NCBI GenBank assembly: GCA_019828595.1
Contig: JAHQRK010000015.1
Location: 1,054,001 to 1,118,000 of the forward strand
DNA: 64,000 nt
Direction: 5' to 3'
Origin: Aphanomyces cochlioides
Lineage: Eukaryota > Oomycota > Saprolegniomycetes > Saprolegniales > Verrucalvaceae
Both the position numbers and the translations under genes were made by a program. Shown here one piece after another: positions 10,543 to 21,360 of the stretch. The notes under the pieces were generated by a model, which was not told the origin of the DNA, searched no databases, and worked only from the letters and a program-made list of their open reading frames with translations. Every line of letters begins with the position of its first letter. Position 1 is the first letter of the stretch.

Positions 10543-11882
10543 GTGTCAACGCAAGGTATTGCGTTTTCTTCACCAGCAAGTCCAGCCCTGCATGCAACCT
10601 TTGTACCATCACCTAATATTATTGGTGCAGTGTCAAGATTGCCACAGTGCGGGCAAGCAAATGATTTCACAAAGTTGATGCTAGCACTACATGATTGTCA
10701 AATACACTTAAAAAAATTCTCTTTTGATACCTGTCTAAAATTTTCCAGCATGCTTTACGAAATAGAGGCCATGAGCAGAAGTGGATTGATACCATGCTAA
10801 AAATGTCGTCGAAAAATTCGCCACGTGCCACGGAGTGTAGTTGGACCAATAATTAGATTAAGTCGAATCATGTTACATAGTAAAAAGTCAAAATAATGGT
10901 TTGGTGTCACAAGTAGAAGACCATGCTTTTCACCACTGGCAGCCAATTTTTTTGTACAATAAGGATTCAAGCATTGGTAATATTTAGTTTGGACTTGGAT
11001 ACACGAGGTCAAATCATATACGAAGGCTTTCGCTGTGATACCATTGTCCATATCGAAAACGTAGCCACACTCACATGGGACTGAGCCGAGTTCCTCAATA
11101 GTAAATTCTTGAGATGTCAAATCTGAAATACGCCTAAACCCTCTAGCTTCAATTGCGTTTCTCATCTCCAATGCTGTAGTGGGCAAACTGACTGGGTTTG
11201 AGACATAATTCGCTTCACTGCTATCTCTAGCTTCCGATTCATTACAAAAATCAGGATCCCAAAAAATATCCCCGTGACAAGCATACCAATTTGCCGAATG
11301 TCTGCACAATTTTGAACCATGACAAAACAAACATTTGACTTCCTTCTTGCTGACTGCAACAAGCACGGATCTGTCCAAAGGATCAGCCGCAGAGCAAGCA
11401 CTTATATAGACAGTAGATTTATCTTGTTCTTGAATGATAAACTGAATTCCAGCGGCAATGTCATCGAATGTCGCATCCAACGGCCTCTCTTGATTTACCA
11501 AGAGTGAATTCAATGTTGCATCATGTGTACATTCAAACTTATCATGGTTGCAGTCTACAAATATTGAAGCAGCACGTGAATGTGACACATCGTAAGATTT
11601 ATCGAGAATTAGATGTGACCTGGAATTCTTTTCTGATGAGCAATGTGAACACCAGTAAATCTCCACAGGAATGTCATAACATTGGACGAGCCCACGATAT
11701 ACGTGCACTGGGCGACTGTAATACACACGACTAAATGTATCATTGCAATTTGGTAGGATATACAATTTTCCTAAGCAACTCGTTAGAAATAGTAGAAACA
11801 TGAGGGTTAACCTGGAAACAAAGTTACAAGTGACTTTGTCGCTGACAAAAGTTGTAAGTATCGCGAATCCGTTGAGCACCAT
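10543..11882 (-). pseudogene. KDZ transposase cysteine-cluster region
   Basis: The main frame (11882-10797) has a CLFCHGSKLCRH zinc-binding motif, then CECGYVFD and YYQCLNPYCTKKL. Another frame below it (about 10690-10543) reads CPHCGNLDTAPIILGDGTK, the CPxCG...DGT pattern that precedes the catalytic domain in KDZ and related proteins. The N-terminal reading from 11882 is hydrophobic and may belong to another frame or exon. Cysteine clusters of this kind usually accompany KDZ transposases. Confidence 0.6.
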
Positions 11883-12292
11883 GAATCACTGTTGATATCT
11901 GTATGGCTAGGTATATAGTCGTACGCAGAGTCAGAGCTGAAACAGTAGTCATCACTCTTATCGCCTTCTCTGCCAGACGAATTATGTCCTGAGCCAAGAG
12001 CGGACGTATGATCTGCCTCCGACCCTGTGTGCGTGGAGTTGGCTCTATCCATATAAAATCCTACAGACATTTGAGAATATTTAAGTGGTTGATTCTGCAC
12101 GTGTATCTGCCTCCGAACGTTTATGAATAGAAAAAAATGTTGTTGCGCCTGGTGTTGGGTGGCCAGACAATCCCTAAAGAGTTTTCTCGCTCTAGAGTAG
12201 ATAACATCCGAGTGACTGTGGGCACTACAAGAACACGAGCATTGTGAACAACGATTCCACCGGCACGCCATGTATGGGTCTTCTTGTCCCAC
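11807..12292 (-). CDS. Open frame upstream of the KDZ cysteine cluster
   Basis: 161 codons beginning MGQEDPYMACRW. It has a Cys/Ser-rich start (CSQCSCSCS) and an acidic, Ser-rich second half (GREGDKSDDYCFSSDSAYDY). It overlaps the start of the next block by 76 bases in another frame. Most likely the N-terminal exon or exons of the KDZ protein; a separate gene is possible. No domain recognised. Confidence 0.4.
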   Translation of the reverse strand: MGQEDPYMACRWNRCSQCSCSCSAHSHSDVIYSRARKLFRDCLATQHQAQQHFFLFINVRRQIHVQNQPLKYSQMSVGFYMDRANSTHTGSEADHTSALGSGHNSSGREGDKSDDYCFSSDSAYDYIPSHTDINSDSWCSTDSRYLQLLSATKSLVTLFPG

Positions 12293-12752
12293 AACCTGTG
12301 CAACTGGTTTACAGAGTAATTGTGACTTAGACAGATATCACAACTTACACTGTTGTGGAAAGGTGTGTCTGAGTTGCAACTTCATTTGCCGACTCACGAG
12401 GAGGTCTGGAGGATCCCTCTCTGGTCGTTTGATCGTCCGTGCCTTTGAGCATTGTGTATCCTGTACAGCAAAGTAAGAGCACCAGTAAGAGCACCAGTCA
12501 ACCTTAGCTTGTCGATAGTTATTACTTGATGATGCGTCCGGAGCTACCAATGTCACAGCTAAGGAAAATGCGACTCTTCACGCCAGCGGTTTCAGTTATA
12601 TTCCAGTGTTTGACTACTCCACTACAATACATTACGCTACTTCCATCTATTCGTCACATCGCATCACGACTTCGGTTTGACCGATATATTTGCTTTACTG
12701 CAGGTATGATTTCTCGATCATAGCTCAATGTCAAATCCATTTACTTTTATCC

Positions 12753-14172
12753 TTACACCGAGCTGTTTGAGTCGTCGACTTTATACATCTCGTTAAGGGC
12801 TGCTCGACAAACTAGTACGCATTCTTCTTTTTGCCAAGTTTTAGGGTCATTCCAGGGCACGGAATCGGGGAACCAATGCGGTTTTCTTGTATCTTTTGCC
12901 CAGATAGGCTTGATACCCAAGGTATCGGCCACGATATTTCGAATACGCTGTGGGAGTTTTTCAAACAATACGCATAAGAAGGAGTTTACTCTGCGCATTT
13001 CTTTTAAACTTTGAATTTCGAAGTCACAAAGAACGTTTTGCACGTTTCTTTCTTCAGAGGTCAATGCCAGAGCTTGCTGTAATAACGCAGCGCGCTCATT
13101 TCCTTCAATAGTGTATGTTTCATTCGGTTTGAAGACTTTGACGAACGACTCGTTAGGCTTGGATCCATTTATCAGTGTTATCTACGTGTAATTAATGAAA
13201 TCGGTTGATCTAGCTTACTGTGAGGGAGTACAATGTCTTTGCAGGAATGGCACGGGCTTTATTCAATAGCGAACGAACTGCCCTTTCGCTAGCCTTCCCG
13301 CCTACAGCATACTTCTTCCTGCTCAGAGCTGCATTTGGGGAAAGAACTGGGCATGTATAATTGAATTTCAAAGGAAACACTATTCGATCTGCGCAAACAT
13401 TACTCAAAGCGAAAAGAATTGACACACTTACGTTCACAGAAAGCGGACAACGTGATTGGAATGCTTTTAGATTGACATAACTCCACTAATTTGTCAACCA
13501 GAGCTTTATATACCGAATTATCTGGCATCATATCCATTGGGTTATAACTTTCTACAATGAGAAACTACTACAAACACCATTCAAAGTGAAACTCACCCCA
13601 CTTGTCAATGACCTTGATTACTCTCATGAAAGAGTATGATCTCGCCAATGGCTCCCTTGAGAATTCTTGTGCGCAAACGTGTAGTGATTCATCAATTTCG
13701 CGTAGACTGCAGAATTTTAGTCTTAAATCCATATCCAAACATCTTACTCTTTGATTTCTCTACAACTGCATATTTTTGACAGTTGAGCGATGTAGACACT
13801 TGAATGTGATGAAGACACTCTATCGAACATCCAATACGATGGAAAATCTAATGATAAAGACAATGAGATGTTTATATTCTTGCCAGTACCTGGAACATTT
13901 GACAGACTCTTTGGGTTGCATAAAGCCAGACATTGATGGCGCCACTGCAACATTGCTTGAGGAGGATCTTGGATTGCATTCAACCAAGCCTCCGCGTTAG
14001 AAATGTCTTCATGACTGATTAAAGGAGGACCTCCATCAGGCAGTTCTCTCAATCGCTCTTTTAAGCTGTTCTTGCTCAGACCAACGTGGCCTTTTCCAGT
14101 GGCCCATCTCAAAAGAGACACCAAAATCGTCTTGTTGAGGCAGTCTAAGTCCAAGCGCTGATGGTTGCTCAT
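12753..14172 (-). CDS. Six-exon gene of unknown function
   Basis: I assembled this from six minus-strand exons: 14172-13890, 13847-13748, 13706-13597, 13551-13432, 13388-13219 and 13181-12753. The five introns are 42, 41, 45, 43 and 37 bases, all GT...AG, four with GTAAG or GTGAG donors. Exon lengths sum to 1212, exactly 404 codons with the stop, and no stop interrupts. The 403-residue product starts MSNHQRLDLDCLNK and contains ALLQQALALTSEERN and PHWFPDSVPW. No signal peptide, membrane segment or known domain is apparent. It lies between a KDZ transposon and a tRNA-like unit and may be a passenger gene of the transposon (inference). The first intron has a weaker donor (GTACTG) and is a multiple of three, so it may be coding. 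Confidence 0.65.
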
Positions 14173-14235
14173 GGATAATGAAGCAAAAATATTCTAAATG
14201 CAACCGCTCACGCCATTTATGAAACTACTCAGGAA

Positions 14236-14309
14236 AAAATTTCAACGGGACTCGAACCCGGGTCACATCCTTTACACACTGCATACAAAACCGCTAGACT
14301 AAACAGCTT
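14236..14309 (-). other. tRNA-like Pol III unit (degenerate tRNA or SINE head)
   Basis: On the minus strand box A is TAGTCTAGCGG and box B is GGTTCGAGTCC, both matching the consensus. The T arm pairs at four of five positions and a run of six T follows, as for Pol III termination. The acceptor and D stems do not pair, so this is probably a tRNA relic or the head of a SINE rather than a working tRNA gene. Confidence 0.5.
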
Positions 14310-15805
14310 TGATATACAAAGTCATGTATACAAACTACTAAACAAAAGACTACTAACATATACTATAGTAAACTGCACATTGTTACCAGTTATTTACAAA
14401 AGTATGAGAGCTACAATTTATTCGAGACATACTGTTCTAACTATGCTTCCAAATAACTGTTGGCGAATACTCTACTAAAAACAAGTGCAATATTGTTTTA
14501 ACTAAGAATTTGACGATACTGCTTATCGGATTCCGGTATGAAAAGAAGAAAAATTTCGATCCGCATTAGAAAAGCCAACGGCTCACAATGGCTGACTCAT
14601 CAAACGCCGATGGGTATGCCGAAGGGTCGAGATCTGCAAGTGACAAGTGGGTCATCAGGAGAGAAAACACGAGTAGAGATGCATCTTGTGGTGTGTGTGG
14701 GATACTCGCGTGTGTTGTTGGTGCTTGATCCACCAATCTACCATGAGAACTTTCGAACGTGTCAGACGTCGCGAGTGGGTATCTCGAGTGGTCAATGTTG
14801 CACAGCTTGACGTTTTTGTTCACTGGAAACTACAAAGTTCCACCTTGCTTGGGTCGAAGAATATCCAAGAACAAAGGGTCCATCACGCGAGGACAAAGGG
14901 TTGCATCAAAACCAGTCTCTTCAAAGACTAGTTAGACCACTTCAACAAAACGCTGCGAGTGGCGAGTCTCTATATTCTTTTGATGGTTGAAAATGCATCT
15001 TCGTGTTGAATGCTCGCACCTCAATCAAATATATTGATTAGGTTGCAGCCACATCTTTCTTAGAGTCTCTCGATGGAGGAATAATACAAACTTTGAAGAC
15101 ACGCATACACAAATTCAAAGATTTCCCTTCAAAAACACTACAACAAAGTGTCAACTCTACAAAACCCCCATTTAATTAAAGCAAAAAGTCGACCAGGGAG
15201 TCAATCATCGCATTCTTTGTCATGGATATTACGTAAACCAGAGCACGTCAGGAGTGGTGACCTTGGACCTGATTTGTCCTTAATTTGCTTTGGTTTTCCT
15301 CTCAAATCTTCTTTCGTTTGATTGAAGGCATTGTGACTACCAGAAGTCCTGAGAGTTGACAATTGTTGACAATTTATTCTCCGTCAATGAGTCAGTAAAT
15401 GACATTTTTGCTGCCTAGAGTAATACAATTAGGGCATAGAGAGATCAAAGAATACTGGCTTGGGAATTGTGCATTGATGATCATTTCACAAGTTGCTGAA
15501 TGAATAATCATCACAGCCTTCCTCCAAGAGACAGACTTGGAAATTTTCGAGCATAAAAGCATGGGCCTAGATATCCTAAAGCCTGGCGATGGTCGTCAGC
15601 GTCTCGTATATCACCAACGACGCATGAGCTTTTCAAATGACGACTGCTTATCATGTAGTATTTGCAGAAACTCTGGCTCCACGAGGAGCCTTTTACCGTG
15701 CAGAGCCCAGTTGAGTGGAAGTCTATAAAGCGCGATCGCGATAACACAAAGCAAACTTCCACAAGGAAATTGCCTTTTTCCGTCTTGAGAACTTTGGGGG
15801 ACTGT

Positions 15806-15905
15806 TTATCCCCTCCCGAGTCTCTAGAGGATTTTACTTGTAGTGCGCTTCTGGTTATCCTCTCCTGAGTCTGTAGATGATTTTCCTTGTACTATACTGC
15901 GTTTC
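15806..15905. repeat. Imperfect tandem duplication, about 52 bases x 2
   Basis: Both units start TTATCC, continue TCTC..GAGTCT and AGA.GATTTT, and end near CTTGTA. Confidence 0.6.
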
Positions 15906-16232
15906 CGAAGAACGGATCAGAATTGAAGATGGCATCAATAATGACTGAATTATTTTTGACAGTATCTTTTGCGAACTATGCTTACTTTTCAAGTATTAAT
16001 CTTTAGACTAAATTGTTCTGGAGATTAATTTTACACGAGGAATAAATTATCATAGTGAAATTTGGATTCACTGTCTCATTTTATTTTTGCGCCACAGAAA
16101 TCAAATTAATTGTGAGAGTTCGTTGGAGAGCTGAATGGCATATGGATACTTCAGGAAGAAGATGTGCTGTATAGGAGACATACGACAATGTTACTGCAGA
16201 TGGATGTGATGTGACATACGATAAAGGTTGTA

Positions 16233-16288
16233 CACATGTCGACGGGAGAAAATTGGGTTGTCCACATGTCGACGGGAGAAAATTGGGT
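16233..16288. repeat. Tandem duplication, 30 bases x 2
   Basis: CACATGTCGACGGGAG followed by AAAATTGGGT is repeated with a period of 30 bases. Confidence 0.8.
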
Positions 16289-16642
16289 CCAGAGAATGCC
16301 CAGTTTCCTTACTCACAATAAGTTGTCCAAGTAGTCGTTTGACACATCTGATGCCGACCATCGCGATGGAGATGTCTTTTGGACAGTCAGCTTTTCCGCA
16401 AAGTTTTGGTCAAAACTAATATATCAAACCGACGGGGGAGTCGACCACCTCCTTTGACCGTCCAACCATGCATCGAGAGGAGGCACTGCGGCACTATTTG
16501 CAAGGGAAGATTATGGCTTGAAGTGGCTCATGGAGTCAAATCAAAAGAGAATAAATACGACAGACAAGTGCTTGGATGGAATTGGAATTGGGACTAAATT
16601 GTACGAGATGAGAGGAACGACACCATGCGGAAGAGTTCCACT

Positions 16643-16677
16643 GGTAAGATCCAGGCACACGTCTGCGTCTCGTTTTT
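16643..16677 (+). promoter_or_regulatory. GGTAAG / GTCTCGTTTTT upstream block
   Basis: GGTAAGATCCAGG, then GCGTCTCGTTTTTGC, 146 bases before the ATG at 16789; same layout as at 6521 and 19091. Confidence 0.5.
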
Positions 16678-16766
16678 GCACTGACGACTTCGATTGAGCC
16701 GTATAGTTGCTCCATGTCAAAGTCAGTGGCATTGCCGGTCAACGCAAAACGAGTCTTCAGTTGTGA

Positions 16767-16783
16767 TCATTGTCCAATTTTCC
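16767..16783 (+). promoter_or_regulatory. Oomycete initiator element
   Basis: TCATTGTCCAATTTTCC, 22 bases before the ATG at 16789. Confidence 0.7.
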
Positions 16784-16788
16784 TCGCC

Positions 16789-17874
16789 ATGGTCGCTTCC
16801 ATCCCAACTATCCTCTTGGCTCTCGCGTCGACTGCATTTGGCCACGGCTACCTCAACGTCCCCTTGCCCACGTTTCTCTCGGGGGTGAACGACATCACAG
16901 CCTACTGTGGCACGATGGATGGTCCCAAAGTTCTCCCTGGTGACCAGTACAACACGAGCCCTGAAAACAACGCCAATGCCTTCACGACCCATTTCAAGGC
17001 TTCGTCCTACAAGACCTTGAAGGACTTGGTCGCGGCAAATGATGGAGGCTGTGGCACGTGTGGTCACACGGATGCCAGCGGTACCCCTCATGAATTACCA
17101 GCCGATGGCAATGTGTACTGGCACCACGGCCAAGAAGGATATACGCCATCCCACGAAGGTCCTTGCGAAGTCTGGTGCGACGACACCCGCGTCTACCAAA
17201 ACGACAACTGTGCCCGCAACATCCCCAACGGTACTATGCCGATTGACTTGCCAACGTGCCAAAAGTCCAACTTGTTGACCGTCTACTGGTTGGCATTGCA
17301 CTCTCCTACCTGGCAAATCTACATCAACTGCGCTCGCATTGCAGGTGGTGCTGCCCCCAGTCCCTCTTCGGCTTCTCCCACGAGAAAACCTACGTCAGTC
17401 CCAACGACCAAACCGTCGTCGCCCACTGTGAGTCCTTCCACCCCAACACCTTCTGAAGATCCTTACACACCTTACCCATCTGACAGCCCAAGCACTCCAA
17501 CGCCTTCGGAGGATCCTTACACTCCTTACCCCTCGGACAGCCCCGAAACTCCCACGCCTTCAGAAGATCCTTACACGCCTTACCCATCGGATAGCCCTCC
17601 CACTCCATCGCCTTCGTCCAACGGACAAGTGCAAGGTTACTACCAATGCGGTGGCCAAAACTACAACGGTCCTACTCAATGTGTCAGTGGTTTCCACTGC
17701 AACAAGTGGAGCGAATGGTACAGCCAATGCGTCCCAAGTGAATCTGCAGATGATGTTGGTGTCCCAACATGGGGTCAATGCGGTGGCAGTGGCTTCAACG
17801 GCTCGACCAACTGCAAGTCCTCGGACGTGTGCAAAGTCCACAACGAATGGTACAGTCAATGCGTTCCCAAGTAG
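16789..17874 (+). CDS. AA17-type LPMO with two CBM1 modules
   Basis: A secreted copper monooxygenase, 361 residues. Signal peptide 1-18, then mature His19 (HGYLNV), the first copper ligand. The catalytic module runs to about 185, with the second conserved His at 122 ([10 protein letters not shown]), Cys-rich loops (YCGTMDGP, GGCGTCG) and the WQIYINC strand that probably supplies the axial Tyr. A Pro/Ser/Thr linker follows with about three copies of an 18-residue repeat around SEDPYTPYPS. CBM1 modules lie at about 283-316 and 325-361, each with WGQCGG- or YQCGG-type starts and EWYSQC ends. The ATG at 16789 is chosen over an upstream in-frame ATG at 16714 because it follows the initiator element, gives a clean signal peptide and matches paralogs. 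AA17 enzymes are known from Phytophthora to oxidise pectin; substrate here is inferred. The gene is intact and intronless. Confidence 0.9.
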   Translation: MVASIPTILLALASTAFGHGYLNVPLPTFLSGVNDITAYCGTMDGPKVLPGDQYNTSPENNANAFTTHFKASSYKTLKDLVAANDGGCGTCGHTDASGTPHELPADGNVYWHHGQEGYTPSHEGPCEVWCDDTRVYQNDNCARNIPNGTMPIDLPTCQKSNLLTVYWLALHSPTWQIYINCARIAGGAAPSPSSASPTRKPTSVPTTKPSSPTVSPSTPTPSEDPYTPYPSDSPSTPTPSEDPYTPYPSDSPETPTPSEDPYTPYPSDSPPTPSPSSNGQVQGYYQCGGQNYNGPTQCVSGFHCNKWSEWYSQCVPSESADDVGVPTWGQCGGSGFNGSTNCKSSDVCKVHNEWYSQCVPK

Positions 17875-19090
17875 AGCTTTGAGTGTTTTTGTTGAATCTA
17901 ATGTAAATTCCATGTTTGTTGTACATAGATTCATTTGTCTGGACAACGGGCTCCTCACATATTCCAAATCAATCTAGCTGTCGTTGCTTTGTATCCACAA
18001 GCTCTTGGACATTTCGAAGTTTCTCTTTCTTTGGGGGAATTGAGTCTTTGCAAGCCAACGACACCATGAGCACCTTTGGTCGAGGTGTACAATCTCATGT
18101 CTATTCAAATGTAGAGTACAGCCTCACCCGACGACCACAAGTCTTCCCCTCCATCTGTAACTCCATTACCTGGTATATCTGGCGCCATTGCCCTCGAGTC
18201 GGCCAGGACCAAACAACGTAGCACCTATCTATAGTCGTCGCGAATTTGCTTCTTCTATGTGGCAACGGGTTAGAATGCAAGATGCAATGCCTGCATTCGT
18301 GTCGACATTGAATTGACCGTGAATACAGCATTTCTATTAAGTCAGTGCGATTGTTGAAAATTCAGGACAAATTGAGGGGATTTTACTGGATTGCTTGTTC
18401 ATCATTTACAAAGTTCAGCGTCGTTTCGTAGTACGTTGTGCTCGCCAGATTTCGCCTTGCCATTTCCTCCACCTATAAAATTGTTGATTGACGTAGAGTG
18501 GCTGGCAGGTTGTGCAGCAAGCAACGCTGGAAAGGAGAGAACATGTCCAGTGTGTAATCAGCGCACACTCTGCAACTGTGACCTCTTGACCCCTGGAGAG
18601 ATCTTTCGTTGTGGAGAATCTGCTCGTTCAAAAACAACTCAATTAGCTACTTTCTCTCAACAATGCTCAGGCTCGACTTAAAACAAACACGCTGGCCCTT
18701 TGCCCTTGACTGCATTCGTTTATCGGGAGGTTATCAAGTGCTTTCTCGACGTTGAGAAAGCTCAAGCCCACGGTCACACTCTCGTAGATGCCCTCTATGT
18801 TGGGCTGCACCTCTTTCCTTACCAAAGTTAAAATTCGCTCTTGGGCCGGAATGTCAGCGTTCTAATTGACCAATCGCGATCATACCTGTATATACTACTA
18901 CATCCTCGCTACGATGCCGTACGATGGCGATAGCAAGCTCGGAGACGTCTTGCATGGCCACTTAGCCCTTGTCATTCTCCTCATGACGTATTTAATGAGA
19001 CTAAAAAGACTTGTTCAAATTATACCAAGCTATATAGATAATTTGACCAAATCTGGTGGGATTTTCGTGGTCGGCCAGCAATGTCGACAT
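17875..19090. other. Intergenic, nothing recognised
   Basis: Only short unrelated frames; the longest (18391-18681) resembles no known protein. The last 150 bases before the next gene hold its promoter. Confidence 0.5.
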
Positions 19091-19125
19091 GGTAAGATCC
19101 AGACGGAGTGATGTGTCTCGTTTTT
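19091..19125 (+). promoter_or_regulatory. GGTAAG / GTCTCGTTTTT upstream block
   Basis: GGTAAGATCCAGA, then TGTCTCGTTTTTCC, 146 bases before the ATG at 19237, the same distance as in the gene at 16789. Confidence 0.5.
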
Positions 19126-19214
19126 CCACTCCTCACATCTCTTTGACCCGTCGAGGATCTTGGCATGGCAGGCGATTGAAGAGCATCTCCGAGAGACATC
19201 GACTGACATTGCAC

Positions 19215-19231
19215 TCATTGTCTAAATTTCC
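19215..19231 (+). promoter_or_regulatory. Oomycete initiator element
   Basis: TCATTGTCTAAATTTCC, 22 bases before the ATG at 19237. Confidence 0.65.
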
Positions 19232-19236
19232 CCGCC

Positions 19237-20304
19237 ATGGTCGCCTCCATCCCAACCATTCTCTTCGCCCTCACTTCCACCGCCCTGGGCCATGGCTATC
19301 TCAACAATCCAATGCCGACGTTCCTTTCGCAGTATCCAGACATCACTGCCTTCTGTGGCACGATGGACGGTCCCTCTGTTCTCCCAGGCGACCAATATAA
19401 CACAAGTCCTGAAGACAATACGAAAGCCTTCACGTCCCATTTCAAGACGTCGTCGTACAAGACATTGAAGGATTTGGTCGGTGCCCACGATGGTGGCTGT
19501 GGTCAATGTGGCCACACTGATGCCAGTGGCAAGCCATAATGATGGCAATGTTTACTGGCATCACGGCCAAGAAGGCTTCACGCCATCACATAAAGGTCCT
19601 TGCGAAGTTTGGTGCGATAACACCCGCGTCTACCAAGACGACAACTGCGCTCGTAACAATCCGAATGGCACCATGCCGATCGACTTGGCAACATGCAAGA
19701 AATCGACATTGATGACGGTATACTGGTTGGCGTTGCACTCTCCTTCCTGGCAGATCTACATCAACTGCGCTCGCATTGCTGGTGGTGCTGCGCCAAGTCC
19801 TCCATCGCCCAGCAAGACGTCTACCCCATCGTCTGCCCCCCACCTCCGTGCCATCCGTGAGTCCATACACTCCAACTCCGTCGGAAGACCCATACAGACC
19901 TTACCCATCGGAAAGCCCGTACCCACCGACTCCATCTGAAGATCCGTACACTCCTTATCCCATACACACCTACGCCTTCTGACGACCCCTACACTCCTTA
20001 CCCATCGGACAGTCCATACACTCCGCCTCACGCGACACCGTCGCCGTCGTCGAACGGACAAGCGCAAGGATATTCCCAGTGCGGTGGTCAAAACTTTAAT
20101 GGCCCAACGCAGTGCGTCAGTGGCTTCCGCTGCAACAAGTGGAGCGAATGGTACAGTCAATGCGTCCCCAGCGAGTCTCAAGACGGAGGTGTGCCAACAT
20201 GGGGTCAATGCGGGGGCAACGACTACAATGGCTCGACCAACTGCAAATCTTCGGATGTTTGTACTCGTCGCAACGATTGGTACAGCCAGTGCGTCCCCAA
20301 GTAG
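19237..20304 (+). pseudogene. AA17-type LPMO with two CBM1, three frame breaks
   Basis: Closest visible relative is the gene at 16789, in the same orientation 2.4 kb upstream. The reading starts MVASIPTILFAL and has mature start HGYLNN. Break 1 (about 19537): several bases are missing after GKP, so TAA TGA follow at once. Break 2 (about 19838): an indel in a C6 run at the start of the linker. Break 3 (about 19962): a deletion within the linker repeat. The second copper His is kept in SHKGPCEVWC, and both CBM1 modules are intact to the TAG at 20302 (EWYSQC, DWYSQC). Breaks 2 and 3 lie in low-complexity sequence. Confidence 0.88.
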
Positions 20305-20743
20305 AGTCAATCTCGATGTACTTCATGTAATTTAACACCGTCAACATCTCAGAGCCTTCCAAGACTCCAAAATTCAGTAGAAGCACAGTGTTGGACTCTT
20401 TGTCCTTGATGTGAGGTCAACGAACGTAGTTGCCTTCTGAGGCAACAACGTGCAAGGCACGCTCGAAATACGACTCAAACACGAAGAAAGAATGACAAGA
20501 GTCTCTCGAAAAGGACACTCATCGGTCGTCTGTCGTACGACACTAAAACGCACTGACTTTGCCGCATTACTCACATGTTCGATTGACATTGCCGGTTCTT
20601 CCAAAGTAAAGTCGGAACCTATAAACCATCCATCACAATCCGTCCAGAGGAAGTCGACAGCTTGGAATTCAAAAATCTCAGAAGCGACGCGAGGTTTTGA
20701 CCACGCCAAGCCTTGACTGGCGCTCAAAATGCGACACAAGTAC
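20305..20743. other. Intergenic or 3' flank
   Basis: A 125-codon minus-strand frame (20374-20751) covers this stretch. It resembles nothing I know; it could be a further exon of the small gene at 20744-21058. Confidence 0.35.
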
Positions 20744-21058
20744 TCATTCACGACATCTACTGTCGCGATCGTTGTCGTGCATTTTCATCGCCGCTTCCGC
20801 TTCTTTGACGGCTTCGTCGATGTCTTGGAGGCTAGCTGGGTTGGTGATTGACAAGCTGCGACGGATGATTTGTCCAATCTGTCAGAGAAAAAAGAATACC
20901 ACCCGATACAGCTTCCGCTACTGTACCTTGATCACTCGCCTCGATGTCAGACCATGTCCACGAAAAGCTGGACTAGAGTTGTCCTGAAATGATCGCACCA
21001 TGTGGTTCGCCTTTGCTTTACAGGAACGGAAGTGCGCTGCTTCGCACTTGGGTGGCAT
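20744..21058 (-). CDS. Small two-exon hypothetical protein
   Basis: Exon 1 (21058-20927) starts MPPKCEAAHFRSCKAK and exon 2 (20878-20744) reads IGQIIRRSLSITNPASLQ, then DIDEAVKEAEAAMKMHDND, ending in TGA. They are joined by a 48-base GT-AG intron (20879-20926) with a pyrimidine-rich acceptor. The product is about 88 residues with a charged helical C-terminal part. No family recognised. It may be a fragment of a longer gene. A pogo-like inverted-repeat end lies just upstream at 21074. Confidence 0.4.
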
Positions 21059-21073
21059 GGACAACTTGTACTG

Positions 21074-21087
21074 TACAGTAAAACCTG
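21074..21087 (+). repeat. pogo-like terminal repeat, left
   Basis: TACAGTAAAACCTG; its exact reverse complement is at 24740-24753. The sequence resembles the CAGT-AACCT ends of pogo/Tigger-type elements, which insert at TA. Confidence 0.4.
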
Positions 21088-21360
21088 GTAGAATGAACAT
21101 CTCGTGGTGGAGTGGGATTGTCGTTCAAATTAAAAGGCGTTCAGCTATAGATAAATAGTTGGACCTGACGAAGTTTTCAGCCGGATATCTCGTCGAATCA
21201 CGAAAATATTTTCTTCGTTGCAGATTCGTGGGATTTGAACTATCTGATGTGCAAACATTCAAAGTTTGTATGGTTCAAAACTATCTTGAAGATAGTTCAG
21301 TTTCACGAAACTACGACGAAACAGCATATCCGGACACATTCTGATAATCTAATCAAAGAA

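Larger units (their letters stand above)
9231..12303 (-). mobile_element. KDZ-type DNA transposon, decayed
   Basis: Four consecutive minus-strand blocks form one transposase-like protein in order: an acidic N-terminal block (about 12292-11807), a Cys/His-rich block (11882-10797), a spacer block (10436-9996) and the catalytic block (9944-9582), followed by a C-terminal block (9488-9375). Frames change between blocks, partly perhaps through short introns. I could not find terminal repeats, so the ends are the ends of recognisable coding sequence. Confidence 0.7.
14320..16640. other. Intergenic, two short tandem duplications
   Basis: No gene recognised. An imperfect tandem copy of about 52 bases lies at 15806-15905 and a 30-base unit occurs twice at 16233-16288. 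Confidence 0.5.
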
